64,000 nt of DNA from an uncultured Polaribacter sp. (GCF_947503875.1 NZ_CANNFH010000005.1:335523-399522), one strand, 5' to 3'. Counted from the first letter of the stretch, positions 7,270 to 16,915 are shown. The notes: a model not told the origin generated them from the letters alone. Made by a program: numbers and translations.

Positions 7270-9168
7270 ATGAGTGACGCTATTAAGCATGAATGTGGAA
7301 TTGCATTAGTAAGATTAAAAAAACCACTTCAATTTTACAAAGATAAATATGGTTCTGCTTTTTACGGAATTAACAAAATGTATTTGTTAATGGAAAAACA
7401 GCATAATCGTGGGCAAGATGGTGCTGGTTTTGCAAGTATAAAGTTTAATGTTGCACCTGGTACAAGATATGTAAGTAGAGTTCGTTCAAATCAATCCCAG
7501 CCCATACAAGATATTTTTGGACAAATAAATTCGCGTTTAAATGGTGTTTTAGAAGAAAACCCAGATAAAAAAAATGATGTTGCTTGGCAAGAAGAAAACA
7601 TGCCTTATATAGGGAATTTATTTTTAGGTCATGTGCGTTATGGTACGTTTGGTAAAAACAGTATAGAAAGTGTGCATCCTTTTTTAAGACAAAGTAATTG
7701 GCGCCATCAAAACTTAATTGTTGCAGGTAATTTTAATATGACTAACTCTAAACAAATGTTAGAAGAGTTGGTAGAATTAGGGCAGCATCCAAAAGAGTTT
7801 ACAGATACGGTTACTGTAATGGAAAAAATTGGTCATTTTTTAGAAGATGAAGTCGCTAAATTATATCAAAAAGCAAAGAAAAAAGGATTTAGTAAGAAAA
7901 ATGCTTCTCCTTTTATTGAAGAAAATTTAAGTCTTAAAAAGGTTCTAAAAAGATCTTCTAAAAATTGGGATGGTGGTTATGCAATGGCAGGTTTAGTAGG
8001 TCATGGAGACGCTTTTGTGTTAAGAGACCCTAATGGAATTAGACCTACTTATTTTTATGAAGATGATGAAGTTGTTGTTGTAGCGTCAGAAAGACCTGTA
8101 ATTCAAACTGTTTTCAATCTAAAAATAGATCAAATTCAAGAGTTAGAAAGAGGGCATGCCTTAATTATAAAGAAAAGTGGTGTAACTGCAATAAAAAAAG
8201 TTATAGAACCAAAAGAAAAAAAATCTTGTTCTTTTGAGCGTATTTATTTTTCTAGAGGTAGTGATGCAGGTATTTATGAAGAACGAAAAAATTTAGGAAA
8301 AAATGTTTTTCCTAAAATATTAAAATCGATAGATTCAGATATTTCAAATTCGGTATTTTCTTACATACCCAATACAGCAGAAACTTCTTTTTATGGAATG
8401 ACAGAGGCTGCTGAAGATTTATTAAATCAGCAGAAAACGGCCAAAATTTTAGCCGGTGGTAAAAATTTATCAGCAGAAAGAGTAACCCAAATTTTATCTG
8501 AAAGACCGCGTTTTGAAAAAATTGCTATTAAAGATGCAAAACTAAGAACGTTTATTGCAGATGATAATTCTAGAGACGATTTAGTAGAACATGTTTACGA
8601 CATTACTTACGGCGTTGTAAAACCAACTGATAATTTAGTAATTATAGATGATAGTATTGTACGTGGTACTACATTAAAGAAAAGTATTATTAAAATTTTA
8701 GATCGTTTAAGTCCTAAAAAAATTGTGGTAGTTTCTTCTGCGCCACAAATTCGTTATCCAGATTGTTATGGTATAGATATGGCAAGAATAGATGCTTTTA
8801 TAGCATTTAAAGCAGCTATAGCATTATTAAAAGATACCAAACAAGAACACATAATTACAGACGTTTACAACAAATCTAAAGCTCAGCAAAATGCAAAAGA
8901 TGAAGATGTTATTAATTATGTAAAGGAAATCTATAAACCTTTTGCAGCAGAAGAAATTTCTGCCAAAATAGCAGAAATGCTAAAAACGAAAGATATAAAT
9001 GCAGATGTTGAGGTTATTTATCAATCTATAGAAGGTTTGCACAAAGCTTGTCCAGATAATTTAGGAGATTGGTATTTTACTGGTAATTACCCAACTCCAG
9101 GAGGAATGCGAGTTGTGAATCAGGCGTTTATTAATTTTTATGAAGGTAATGATAAAAGAGCGTATTAA
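7270..9168 (+). CDS. purF: Amidophosphoribosyltransferase (flavobacterial long form)
   Basis: Transfers glutamine-derived ammonia to PRPP, the first step of purine synthesis. The N-terminal class II glutaminase domain has its nucleophile in HECGIALVRL (Cys9) and the RGQDGAGF loop. The C-terminal phosphoribosyltransferase domain has the PRPP-binding motif VIIDDSIVRGTTLKKS at about residues 458-473. At 632 aa it is longer than typical PurF (about 470-510 aa). The extra length includes an insert in the glutaminase half (about residues 200-215, lysine-rich) and a C-terminal tail after the PRTase domain. Cys9 lies behind an eight-residue leader, so activation would need removal of that leader. It could be a paralogue of a standard purF elsewhere in the genome. 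Confidence 0.85.
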   Translation: MSDAIKHECGIALVRLKKPLQFYKDKYGSAFYGINKMYLLMEKQHNRGQDGAGFASIKFNVAPGTRYVSRVRSNQSQPIQDIFGQINSRLNGVLEENPDKKNDVAWQEENMPYIGNLFLGHVRYGTFGKNSIESVHPFLRQSNWRHQNLIVAGNFNMTNSKQMLEELVELGQHPKEFTDTVTVMEKIGHFLEDEVAKLYQKAKKKGFSKKNASPFIEENLSLKKVLKRSSKNWDGGYAMAGLVGHGDAFVLRDPNGIRPTYFYEDDEVVVVASERPVIQTVFNLKIDQIQELERGHALIIKKSGVTAIKKVIEPKEKKSCSFERIYFSRGSDAGIYEERKNLGKNVFPKILKSIDSDISNSVFSYIPNTAETSFYGMTEAAEDLLNQQKTAKILAGGKNLSAERVTQILSERPRFEKIAIKDAKLRTFIADDNSRDDLVEHVYDITYGVVKPTDNLVIIDDSIVRGTTLKKSIIKILDRLSPKKIVVVSSAPQIRYPDCYGIDMARIDAFIAFKAAIALLKDTKQEHIITDVYNKSKAQQNAKDEDVINYVKEIYKPFAAEEISAKIAEMLKTKDINADVEVIYQSIEGLHKACPDNLGDWYFTGNYPTPGGMRVVNQAFINFYEGNDKRAY

Positions 9169-9198
9169 GCAGTTTTATACGTGATTCAAATAAAAAAA

Positions 9199-9239
9199 AC
9201 ATCTAAAAAATAATTTTTAGATGTTTTTTTTTTTTTTTT
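9199..9239 (+). terminator. Rho-independent terminator after purF
   Basis: Stem ACATCTAAAAA/TTTTTAGATGT with a 4-base loop, followed by a run of about 16 T, 31 bases past the purF stop codon. Confidence 0.9.
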
Positions 9240-9383
9240 GAATATTTTATACTTTCTTTCTTTTTAAAATAACGTTGTTATAATATTTTAAAATTATGCA
9301 TTTTTATGCCAAGTAAAGCCTTTCTGTAAATTTAAATATTACTATCCTTATCCTTTTTTAGATTTAAAATATGCATCTGCAAA

Positions 9384-9424
9384 GACAAAAAAAAGAGATT
9401 ACTTTAACAAGTAATCTCTTTTAG
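9384..9424 (-). terminator. Rho-independent terminator after OmpA-family gene
   Basis: Thirteen-base stem AAAGAGATTACTT/AAGTAATCTCTTT with a TAAC loop. On the minus strand it is followed by a T-rich run, and it lies 20 bases past the stop of the gene ending at 9444. Confidence 0.85.
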
Positions 9425-9443
9425 AATTATTGTGACTAAAAAA

Positions 9444-10289
9444 CTATTTAGCATCTTGCTCTAACAAATCAAAAAACTGATTTAATTTAGGCATAATTAT
9501 AATTTTTGTTCTTCTGTTTTTAGCGCGTCCTTCGACAGAATCATTTCCAGCTAAAGGTATATATTGACTTCTACCAGCAGCTATTAAACGCTCTGGCTTT
9601 ACAGCATACTTATATTGTAAAATTCTAGTTATAGAAGTTGCTCTTAATGCAGATAAATCCCAATTATCTTGTATTAAATCTCTTTTAATTGGAGTAGCAT
9701 CTGTATGGCCTTCAATCATAACTTCCATTTGTGGTTGATCGTTTACAACTTTTGCTATCTTTTCTAAAACTGTATATGCACCTTCAGTTACGTTGTAGCT
9801 TCCACTTTTAAATAGCAACTTATCCGAAATAGAGATAAAAACTACAGTTTTTTCTACATTTACCTCAATATCTTTATCTTGTATACCATCTGTTAAATTT
9901 CTTGTTAAGTGATATTTTATAGCTAAATTTAAAGAGTCTTTTTGCGTCATGGCTTTTCTAACCCCATTAATATACTTGTCTTTCTCACTTAATTGAGAAA
10001 TTACATTTTTAATGTTATTAGAAGAAGATTGTGTTAAAACAGTTAAATTTTCTACTTGTTTTAGGGCTACTTTTTTATCTTCTTGTAAATATTTTACTTG
10101 TTCAGATAAGGCAAAAGCTTTTGCAGATTCTTTTTCATTTTCAATTAAACATTTTTGCAGATTAGTTTTAACTGCTAAAAGTTCATTTTCTGTTTTAGAC
10201 TTTGCTTCTTGTAAGGCTACAAACTCTTTTTTAGAAACACAAGAGGTTACTAAAATTCCTGATAATAGTATTAACGATATTTTTTTCAT
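9444..10289 (-). CDS. OmpA-family outer-membrane lipoprotein
   Basis: 281-aa lipoprotein: signal MKKISLILLSGILVTSC with lipidated Cys17, a long coiled coil at about residues 20-115 (heptad-rich Glu/Lys/Leu), then an OmpA/MotB peptidoglycan-binding domain (MEVMIEGHTDATPI, NWDLSALRATSITRIL, GRSQYIPLAGNDSVEGRAKNRRTKI). The Asp and Arg residues that bind diaminopimelate in OmpA domains are present. It probably tethers the outer membrane to peptidoglycan. MotB itself is unlikely because there is no transmembrane motor helix and no motA beside it. Confidence 0.88.
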   Translation of the reverse strand: MKKISLILLSGILVTSCVSKKEFVALQEAKSKTENELLAVKTNLQKCLIENEKESAKAFALSEQVKYLQEDKKVALKQVENLTVLTQSSSNNIKNVISQLSEKDKYINGVRKAMTQKDSLNLAIKYHLTRNLTDGIQDKDIEVNVEKTVVFISISDKLLFKSGSYNVTEGAYTVLEKIAKVVNDQPQMEVMIEGHTDATPIKRDLIQDNWDLSALRATSITRILQYKYAVKPERLIAAGRSQYIPLAGNDSVEGRAKNRRTKIIIMPKLNQFFDLLEQDAK

Positions 10290-10320
10290 TGTTATCTACT
10301 TCTAACTTTAATGTGAATTA

Positions 10321-10328
10321 CAAATTTA
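10321..10328 (-). promoter_or_regulatory. Putative -7 box for OmpA-family gene
   Basis: Minus-strand TAAATTTG, matching TAnnTTTG, 32 bases upstream of the ATG. No clear -33 TTG was seen. Confidence 0.4.
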
Positions 10329-10364
10329 ATAAATTAGCCGAATTAAAATAAGATTTGTTTATTT

Positions 10365-10392
10365 TTTGTGAAATTTTTATGCACTATTTTTG
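10365..10392 (+). promoter_or_regulatory. Promoter for ApbE gene
   Basis: TTTG at 10365-10368, a 16-base spacer and TATTTTTG at 10385-10392, giving a leader of about 15 nt before the ATG at 10412. Good match to the Bacteroidota consensus. Confidence 0.6.
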
Positions 10393-10411
10393 TATTCTCT
10401 AACAATTTTTT

Positions 10412-11404
10412 ATGAAACATCTTAAATACATCCATTTATTGCTATTTATTTTAATTTTATGTGCTTGCAAAGAACAGAAGGTTTCAAAAGATTATACTTT
10501 AAAAGGCTTTGTCTTTGGTACTACGTACAAGATTATTTATTTAGATGGAAAACAGAATTATCAAAAAGATATCGATCGTTTATTTCAAGATATTAACAAT
10601 TCACTATCTACTTACATATCAACTTCAGATATTTCTAAAATAAATGCAGGAGATACCTCTGTAATTGTAGATGAATATTTTGTTGAGGTATTTAAAAAAT
10701 CTAAAAGAATTTTTAAAGAAACAAATGGTTATTTTGATCCTACAGTGGGCAATTTAGTTAATGCTTATGGTTTTGGGCCAAAGAATGAAGAAAACAATCT
10801 TTCACAAGAGCAAATTGAAAAAGAAATGAAGTTTGTGGGATTAAACAATGTAGCCCTACAAAATAATAAAATTGTAAAAAAGTATCCAGAAGTTTATTTA
10901 GACTTTAACTCCATTGCAAAAGGGTATGCTTTAGATGTAATTGCACGTTTTTTAGAAAAGAATAAGGTTGTAAATTTTTTAGTAGAAATTGGTGGAGAAA
11001 TTAGAACCAAAGGCACTAAAAAAGAAAACAAACCATGGGTAATTAAATTAATAGACCCAGTAAAGTCTGCAACAAATAACGGATTTAAAAAAATAAACCT
11101 CTCTAATAAAGCCATGGCTACTTCTGGAAATTATAGAAAATTTAGAATTCTTGATGACGGCACAAAGTATGTGCATACCATTAATCCTAAAACTGGCTAT
11201 GCATTGCAGAGCAATTTATTAAGTGCATCTATTATTGGAGGTTTGGATTGTGCAGATTTAGATGCCTATGCAACTGCATTTATGGCTATGGGCTTACAAT
11301 CTTCAATAGAATTTTTACAAAAACACCCAGAAATTCAGGCAATTTTAATTTATACAAATAATGAGGGTGATTTATTAGAATTTACTAATTATACCTATAA
11401 TTAG
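10412..11404 (+). CDS. apbE: FAD:protein FMN transferase (ApbE), lipoprotein
   Basis: Attaches FMN covalently to Thr of target flavoproteins such as NqrB, NqrC and RnfG, outside the cytoplasmic membrane. The signal is MKHLKYIHLLLFILILCAC with the lipidated Cys. Family motifs are visible: GTTYKIIY, TSDISKINAG, FDPTVGNLVNAYGFG, DFNSIAKGYALD, EIGGEIRTKG, MATSGNYRKF, HTINPKTGYA and the metal-site region DCADLDAYATAFMAMG. The length, 330 aa, is typical. Its usual targets (nqr genes) are not in this window. Confidence 0.92.
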   Translation: MKHLKYIHLLLFILILCACKEQKVSKDYTLKGFVFGTTYKIIYLDGKQNYQKDIDRLFQDINNSLSTYISTSDISKINAGDTSVIVDEYFVEVFKKSKRIFKETNGYFDPTVGNLVNAYGFGPKNEENNLSQEQIEKEMKFVGLNNVALQNNKIVKKYPEVYLDFNSIAKGYALDVIARFLEKNKVVNFLVEIGGEIRTKGTKKENKPWVIKLIDPVKSATNNGFKKINLSNKAMATSGNYRKFRILDDGTKYVHTINPKTGYALQSNLLSASIIGGLDCADLDAYATAFMAMGLQSSIEFLQKHPEIQAILIYTNNEGDLLEFTNYTYN

Positions 11405-11477
11405 GTAGGTTTTTAATAGGTCTAAAAAATATTTTTTCATTATCTTGCCAATCAAACAGTTAACTGTAAAATCTACT

Positions 11478-12788
11478 ATGAAAAAAATATTGTTAATTAT
11501 TGGTATTTTATCTTTAACACCTATTTTAGCGCAGTCAAATGCAGATTTTGCTAGAGTTTATCTAAAAAGGGCTAGAATTTCTGCAGCAGAAATTGATTTT
11601 AAAGGAGCTCGTGTTTCCTTTGAAAAAGCAATGACTTATATGGATGCTATAAAAGATAAAGAAGTTGCCTCTTTGGGTGCCACAATTTATTTTGATGAAT
11701 TTGATAAACAAAAAACAGAAGAGTTACAATTAGATTTTTTAAATAAAGCGCTTTACTACTCTAAGCAATACTTTTTGTTGGATAAAAATAATAGAACAGA
11801 AGTGTTTTCAGAAAATTTAGACATGCAGCTGTCTATTATAGATGCCATTAAAGAAGTTGAAAAAAAAATAACTAAAAAAGAATTAGAACGAATTAGAAAG
11901 GAAAAAGAATTAAAAAAAATAGATTCTTTAAAAACTATTTGGAATAATAAGTCAAAAGCTTTGTCCATAGTTGCAGATACCATTTATAGCTTTAATTCTA
12001 AGAACTTTGCGCTCTTTACATTTAATGGTAATTATGGAATTGTAAATGATAGAGCAGAGGTTATTGTAAAAGCTGAAGAATATGGTTTTGGTGTAAGTTA
12101 CGATGGTTATATTGTGCTGCAAAACACAGAAACGAGACCAACAAAAATCTATTATTTAAATACGACTAATGGATCTGGAAATACTTTACCACCGCCTTCT
12201 GATATTAATCCACTTTCTACACACTATGGTAAAGTAATGTTGCCTAGGGCAAATGGTAGATTAGTTACTTATCTTAATAATTCTTATGAACCTTTAGTAT
12301 TTGATTTAGTGCAACATAAGGTAGTTAGACTTGCAAATTTAGAAGATGTTTTAAAAGCTTTGAAAAAGAATGATAGAATTAAGAAATACAATAATGATGG
12401 TGAAATTAAATTGGGTAAAGATTGGTATTTTTTTGGTGGTCATTTAGGAGGTGGTGTGCATCCAATTTACGCTAAAGGAAACTATAAAGTACATGGTTAT
12501 TTGTTTTCTATTGATGGCACTATGCTTTTAGCATCAACTAATTTAGAATATATTGGAGCTTTTCACGAAAATAAATTACAAGCTTTTAAAGATGATACTG
12601 TTTGTTGGATTAACCAAAATGGAACAGAAATTAATGAACCTGTAGACCCGTTTAAAGTGTATGAAGGTAACTCTAAAATTGTAAAGTTAGAAGATGGAGT
12701 TTACCAGATTTTTAATGAAGGTAAGATTATTAAAGGTGAAGAAGAACTAGAAAAAATGGCTGACTTTCTTAGAAAGTTTCAAAAGTAA
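11478..12788 (+). CDS. Secreted protein of unknown function
   Basis: I do not recognise a named family. The protein of 436 aa begins at the ATG at 11478, which gives a clean signal peptide (MKKILLIIGILSLTPILAQS); an in-frame upstream start would only add residues ahead of it. Residues about 20-170 are helical and charged, resembling tetratricopeptide helices (FARVYLKRARISAAEIDFKG, VSFEKAMTYMDAIKD), ending in a strongly basic/acidic coiled coil. Residues about 170-420 are beta-rich with recurring short Gly/Asn/Tyr turns (NGNYGIVNDRAEVIVKAEEY, KGNYKVHGYLFSIDG), compatible with WG-type repeats or a propeller. Probably periplasmic. Confidence 0.75.
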   Translation: MKKILLIIGILSLTPILAQSNADFARVYLKRARISAAEIDFKGARVSFEKAMTYMDAIKDKEVASLGATIYFDEFDKQKTEELQLDFLNKALYYSKQYFLLDKNNRTEVFSENLDMQLSIIDAIKEVEKKITKKELERIRKEKELKKIDSLKTIWNNKSKALSIVADTIYSFNSKNFALFTFNGNYGIVNDRAEVIVKAEEYGFGVSYDGYIVLQNTETRPTKIYYLNTTNGSGNTLPPPSDINPLSTHYGKVMLPRANGRLVTYLNNSYEPLVFDLVQHKVVRLANLEDVLKALKKNDRIKKYNNDGEIKLGKDWYFFGGHLGGGVHPIYAKGNYKVHGYLFSIDGTMLLASTNLEYIGAFHENKLQAFKDDTVCWINQNGTEINEPVDPFKVYEGNSKIVKLEDGVYQIFNEGKIIKGEEELEKMADFLRKFQK

Positions 12789-12789
12789 A

Positions 12790-13557
12790 TTATTTATAAC
12801 AAACAGGAAGAATCTCATTTTTCATCAAACAAAATCGTTCTAGTTTTTCTGGAGCGATTTTTTTTGTATAATCCACCTCATCTACTTTAAAACCAATTTG
12901 CCTTAATTTATCAAAGTAATCTCTTCCATACACTCTAACATGGTCATATTGCCCAAATATTTTAGTACGTTCTTTTTTATCTACAATAGAATGATCTTCA
13001 AAGGTTAGTGCTCTAGCTAAATCTTGCGGAATTTGGAAAATACCAAAACCGCCTTTTTTTAATACCCTAAAAAGCTCTTGCATTGCCTTAGTGTCGTCTT
13101 TAATGTGTTCTAAAACGTGGTTGCAAAAAACAACATCAAAAGAATTATCTTTAAAAGGTAAATCACAAATATCTGCTTTTACATCTGCAATAGGAGATTC
13201 TATATCTGATGTTGTATACTCTAAGTTTTTTTGTTTTTTAAACAGATCTAAAAAGCATTGTTCTGGTGCAATATGTAATACTTTTATTTTTTCTGTTGAA
13301 GTAAAAAAATCGGTTTCATCTTGCAAAAAAAGCCACATTAAGCGATGTCTTTCTAAAGATAGAGTAGAAGGTGATAGTGCATTTTCTCTTTGTTTGCTGT
13401 AGCCATAAGGTAAAAACTTTTTAAAAGATTTACCATCTATGGGATCTGTAAAATTGTCTCCTTTTAAATACCAAGTTATCAATGGTTTTATCCAGTAACT
13501 TGCTTTTATAAGTAAAGGTCTTGGTATGGTGTTTAAGACAGATTTAAATAGAGACAT
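12790..13557 (-). CDS. Class I SAM-dependent methyltransferase
   Basis: 255-aa methyltransferase (type 11). The SAM-binding motif I is KVLHIAPEQCF, motif II is VKADICDLPFKDNSFDVVFCNHVLEHIKDD and the post-motif is LFRVLKKGGFGIFQIPQDL. The VLHIAPE form of motif I, where most relatives have a Gly-rich loop, is a recurring variant in Bacteroidota. The first 55 residues (about) are a basic amphipathic extension. The acceptor substrate is unknown. The gene is convergent with the upstream unknown protein, one base apart. Confidence 0.85.
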   Translation of the reverse strand: MSLFKSVLNTIPRPLLIKASYWIKPLITWYLKGDNFTDPIDGKSFKKFLPYGYSKQRENALSPSTLSLERHRLMWLFLQDETDFFTSTEKIKVLHIAPEQCFLDLFKKQKNLEYTTSDIESPIADVKADICDLPFKDNSFDVVFCNHVLEHIKDDTKAMQELFRVLKKGGFGIFQIPQDLARALTFEDHSIVDKKERTKIFGQYDHVRVYGRDYFDKLRQIGFKVDEVDYTKKIAPEKLERFCLMKNEILPVCYK

Positions 13558-13595
13558 TTATAGTATACGTTATTAATATGCAATTTAAAACTGTT

Positions 13596-14399
13596 TTATT
13601 GTCTAAATTCATCTTCTTCATTGGTAACAATACCTAATGCATCATGTACGTATTTAAAGGTAGAGAGTAATTCTGGTTTTCCGTTTAAAATAGCAACATC
13701 ATGCTCAAAATGGGCAGAAGGTTTATTGTCTAGGGTAGTTATTGTCCAACCATCTGCATGTTGTCTAATTTTGTGTGTTCCTAAATTTGTCATCGGTTCA
13801 ATGGCAACAACCATACCTTCTACAAACTTTTTGCCTCGTCCTCTTTTGCCATAATTAGGCATTTCTGGGTCTTCATGCATTTCTCTTCCTAAACCATGAC
13901 CTACTAATTCTCTTACAACACCATAACCATGTTCTTCGGTAAATTTTTGAATAGCAAAACCAACATCTCCTACTCTATTACCCGTTTTAAATTCTTTTAT
14001 ACCCACATATAAACTTTGTCTGGTAACATCTAGTAATTTTTTGGTTTCTTCAGCAATTTCGCCAACAGCAAATGTATAGGCATGATCTCCATAAAAACCA
14101 TTTTTTTTAGCACCACAATCTATAGAAATAATATCTCCTTCTTTTAAAGGTTCTTTATTAGGAATACCATGTACTACCTGCGCATTAGGACTCATGCACA
14201 ATGTGTTAGGGAAATCATACAGTCCTAAAAAACCGGGTATTGCACCTTCTGCTCTAATAAAATCTTCTGCTAGTTTATCTAAATATAAAGTAGAAACACC
14301 TGGTTTAACTTCTTTAGCAAGCATACCTAGTGTTTTAGAAACTATTAATGCACTTTCGCGCATAATTTCTATTTCTTCTTTGGTTTTTATTTTAATCAT
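13596..14399 (-). CDS. map: Type I methionyl aminopeptidase
   Basis: Removes the N-terminal Met from nascent proteins. The five metal ligands of the family are visible: DCGAKKNGFYGDHAYTF (two Asp), VGHGLGREMHEDP (His), AIEPMTNLG (Glu) and HFEHDVAI (Glu in the final motif). 267 aa, slightly longer than E. coli Map. The ATG at 14399 (MIKIKTKEEIEIM) fits the family; an upstream in-frame TTG would add seven hydrophobic residues and is unlikely. Confidence 0.95.
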   Translation of the reverse strand: MIKIKTKEEIEIMRESALIVSKTLGMLAKEVKPGVSTLYLDKLAEDFIRAEGAIPGFLGLYDFPNTLCMSPNAQVVHGIPNKEPLKEGDIISIDCGAKKNGFYGDHAYTFAVGEIAEETKKLLDVTRQSLYVGIKEFKTGNRVGDVGFAIQKFTEEHGYGVVRELVGHGLGREMHEDPEMPNYGKRGRGKKFVEGMVVAIEPMTNLGTHKIRQHADGWTITTLDNKPSAHFEHDVAILNGKPELLSTFKYVHDALGIVTNEEDEFRQ

Positions 14400-14457
14400 T
14401 TTAAAAAAATTGAACCACAAAGTTACTATAATTTAAGCAAATGGTTAGTGCTAATTG

Positions 14458-14856
14458 TTATTTGAAAAAAGATAAAAAACCTTTTTTTTTCTTTGGTTTA
14501 ATATCATGATTTAGTAGTTGTCTGTAAACAGCTGTCCATCCAATAAAGCCGCCAATGTTTCTATCGTCAACAAAAATGTCTGCATTTATTTTTCTACTGT
14601 ATTTTGGGTCAAATTCTTCTTCTGGAAAGCTTTTGTTTATAGCATAAAATTCTACACCATTTTCTTTACAAAAAGAAACAGCTTCATCAAGTTTTTGGCC
14701 ACTTCTATATGTCCATAGCACTAATCTGTATCCTTCTAAATTTAACTTGCGTAAAGTTTCAAAAGCAAATAATTGGGGTTTCCCTATTTTAGGATAAGCA
14801 TCTTTTACAACAGTGCCGTCAAAATCTATTGCTACTATTAAATTATTACTTTTCAT
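14458..14856 (-). CDS. HAD-like hydrolase, small
   Basis: 132-aa HAD-superfamily protein resembling the Bacteroides BT0820 type. Motif I is AIDFDGTVVKDAYP with the nucleophile and acid/base Asp pair (DFD); motif II is LVLWTYRSG; the acidic motif is IFVDDRNIGGF. It has no cap domain. The substrate is unknown. The start codon is one base from the stop of the preceding lipoprotein gene, so the two are translated from one transcript. Confidence 0.8.
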   Translation of the reverse strand: MKSNNLIVAIDFDGTVVKDAYPKIGKPQLFAFETLRKLNLEGYRLVLWTYRSGQKLDEAVSFCKENGVEFYAINKSFPEEEFDPKYSRKINADIFVDDRNIGGFIGWTAVYRQLLNHDIKPKKKKGFLSFFK

Positions 14857-15387
14857 TTATTTACTACTATCGTAAGCGTGTTTATAAGGTTTCCCTGAAA
14901 CAATTTTTAAAATATCTTTTTCTAATGTTTCTATCGGTCTTTCTACAAAACGTCCAATTTCTGCGCCATCTTTATAAAAAATAAATGTAGGTACACGTAA
15001 AAGTTGAAAACCTTTTTCTAGTTTGTTTAGTGTTTTTTTATTTCTATTTACAGTAATTAATTCATGGTTTTTTAAGTTAAAATTGGCTGCTTCTAAGATT
15101 TTAAAAAAATGAGGAACTTCCTTTTTAGAATCTTTACACCAAGTACCCATAAAGCTTTTAATTTTAACACCTTTAAGGTTTTTTTCTATTGCAGTTATGG
15201 TAGTCTCGTCTACTTTAAAATTAGTATAACCTTTATTAAACCACACATTGTAAGGTGCTGCTTTTAAAGATTCTTTGTTAGCAACACCTACTAAATCCCC
15301 TTTTTTGTTTTTGGTAGCATTAATTACCTGCTTTGTGTTACTACAAGAGGCAAATACAATACATGATAAAATAAAATAAAATCTCAT
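14857..15387 (-). CDS. Thioredoxin-like lipoprotein with a single active-site Cys
   Basis: 176-aa lipoprotein: MRFYFILSCIVFASC, with Cys15 as the likely lipid site, then a thioredoxin-like domain at about residues 70-170. The active site is GTWCKDSKKEVPHF, so only the first Cys is present (CKDS rather than CxxC). The cis-Pro region RVPTFIFYKDGAEIGRFVE is intact. A CxxS site cannot run the normal dithiol cycle; it may act on mixed disulfides (monothiol) or have another role. It sits between gpmI and the HAD gene, tightly spaced on both sides. Confidence 0.8.
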   Translation of the reverse strand: MRFYFILSCIVFASCSNTKQVINATKNKKGDLVGVANKESLKAAPYNVWFNKGYTNFKVDETTITAIEKNLKGVKIKSFMGTWCKDSKKEVPHFFKILEAANFNLKNHELITVNRNKKTLNKLEKGFQLLRVPTFIFYKDGAEIGRFVERPIETLEKDILKIVSGKPYKHAYDSSK

Positions 15388-15397
15388 TTTTTGTAAT

Positions 15398-16915
15398 TTA
15401 CAAAAGCGACTTTTGAGTCATTTCCTTTGGTTGCGCTACATTTAATAAATCTAAAATAGTTGGCGCAACATCTCCTAAAATACCGCTTTTTATCGACTTT
15501 ATTTCTTCATCAATTAAAATAAAAGGTACAGGGTTTGTGGTGTGCGCTGTATGAGGTGAGCCATCTGAATTCATCATCGTTTCACAATTTCCGTGGTCTG
15601 CAATTAATAATGTAGAATAGCCGTTTTTTAAACCTGTTTCTATTACTGCTTTTGCACATTCATCTACTGTTTCACAGGCTTTAATAGCTGCTTCCATAAT
15701 GCCTGTATGCCCAACCATATCTCCATTAGCAAAGTTTAAACATACAAAATCTGCTTCTCCTTTTTCTAAATCTTCACACAAAGCATCTTTTAATTCGTAA
15801 GCAGACATTTCTGGTTTTAAATCGTAAGTTGCAACTTTTGGTGAGTTTCTTAAAATTCTAGATTCGCCTTTAAAAGGTGCTTCTTGTCCTCCAGAAAAGA
15901 AAAAAGTAACATGTGGATATTTTTCTGTTTCTGCAATTCTAATCTGTTTTTTACCAGCATTAGAAAGTACTTCGCCCAAAGTATTTTTAATATTATCATT
16001 ATTATAAATCACATTAATTCCTTTAAAACTTTCGTCATATAAAGTAATAGTTGTGTAATATAAATCTAATTTTTTCATCCCAAATTCTGGGAAATCGTTT
16101 TGAGACAAAGCATTGGTTAATTCTCTTCCTCTATCTGTTCTATAATTAAAAAATAGTACAACATCGCCTTCTTTTATTTGGGTTTTTGGGCTACCATCTG
16201 CATTTGTATTTATAATAGATTTATGAAATTCATCTGTAATTCCTTCTTCATAATTTGCATTCATTTCTGCAATAACATCTGTAGTTTTTGTACCCACAGC
16301 ATTTACCACACCATCATAGGCTTCTTTAACTCTTTCCCATCTATTGTCTCTATCCATGGCATAATAACGTCCTGTAACAGAAGCTAATTCTCCTGTACTT
16401 TCTTTCATATATTCCTGGATATCGTTTATAAAAAATGTGCCAGATTTAGGGTCGCAATCTCTACCGTCTGTAAATGCATGTAGGTAAACATTGTCTACAG
16501 CATTTTCTTTAGCAACATCTAAAATTCCCTTTAAATGATTAATGTGTGCATGTATGCCACCGTTAGAGACCAGGCCTAATAAGTGTACATCTTTATTGTT
16601 TTCTTTAGCATATTTTAAAGTATCTAGTAATACTTTTTCTTTACCTAAAGTTTTATCTTCTACTGCTTTGTTAATTCTCGCTAAATTTTGATACACTATT
16701 CTACCAGCACCTAAATTCATATGGCCAACTTCAGAATTACCCATTTGACCTTCTGGTAAGCCAACATGTAAACCATCTGTTCTTAATTCTGCATTTGGAT
16801 ATTTATTATATAAGCTATTTATGTAAGGTGTTTTTGCATTGTATATTGCAGATACTTTTGGGTCTTGGGTTATGCCCCAACCATCTAAAATCATTAAGAT
16901 TACTTTCTTGTCCAT
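15398..16915 (-). CDS. gpmI: 2,3-bisphosphoglycerate-independent phosphoglycerate mutase
   Basis: Interconverts 3- and 2-phosphoglycerate in glycolysis, using two Mn2+ ions and a phosphoserine intermediate. It has the N-terminal metal site MILDGWG, the nucleophile Ser in EGQMGNSEVGHMNLGAGR (about residue 63), the metal and substrate residues FTDGRDCDP, NFANGDMVGHTG, DHGNCE and TAHTTNPVPFI. The length, 505 aa, is typical. First gene of a run continuing to the thioredoxin-like and HAD genes (10 bases between the first two). Confidence 0.96.
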   Translation of the reverse strand: MDKKVILMILDGWGITQDPKVSAIYNAKTPYINSLYNKYPNAELRTDGLHVGLPEGQMGNSEVGHMNLGAGRIVYQNLARINKAVEDKTLGKEKVLLDTLKYAKENNKDVHLLGLVSNGGIHAHINHLKGILDVAKENAVDNVYLHAFTDGRDCDPKSGTFFINDIQEYMKESTGELASVTGRYYAMDRDNRWERVKEAYDGVVNAVGTKTTDVIAEMNANYEEGITDEFHKSIINTNADGSPKTQIKEGDVVLFFNYRTDRGRELTNALSQNDFPEFGMKKLDLYYTTITLYDESFKGINVIYNNDNIKNTLGEVLSNAGKKQIRIAETEKYPHVTFFFSGGQEAPFKGESRILRNSPKVATYDLKPEMSAYELKDALCEDLEKGEADFVCLNFANGDMVGHTGIMEAAIKACETVDECAKAVIETGLKNGYSTLLIADHGNCETMMNSDGSPHTAHTTNPVPFILIDEEIKSIKSGILGDVAPTILDLLNVAQPKEMTQKSLL

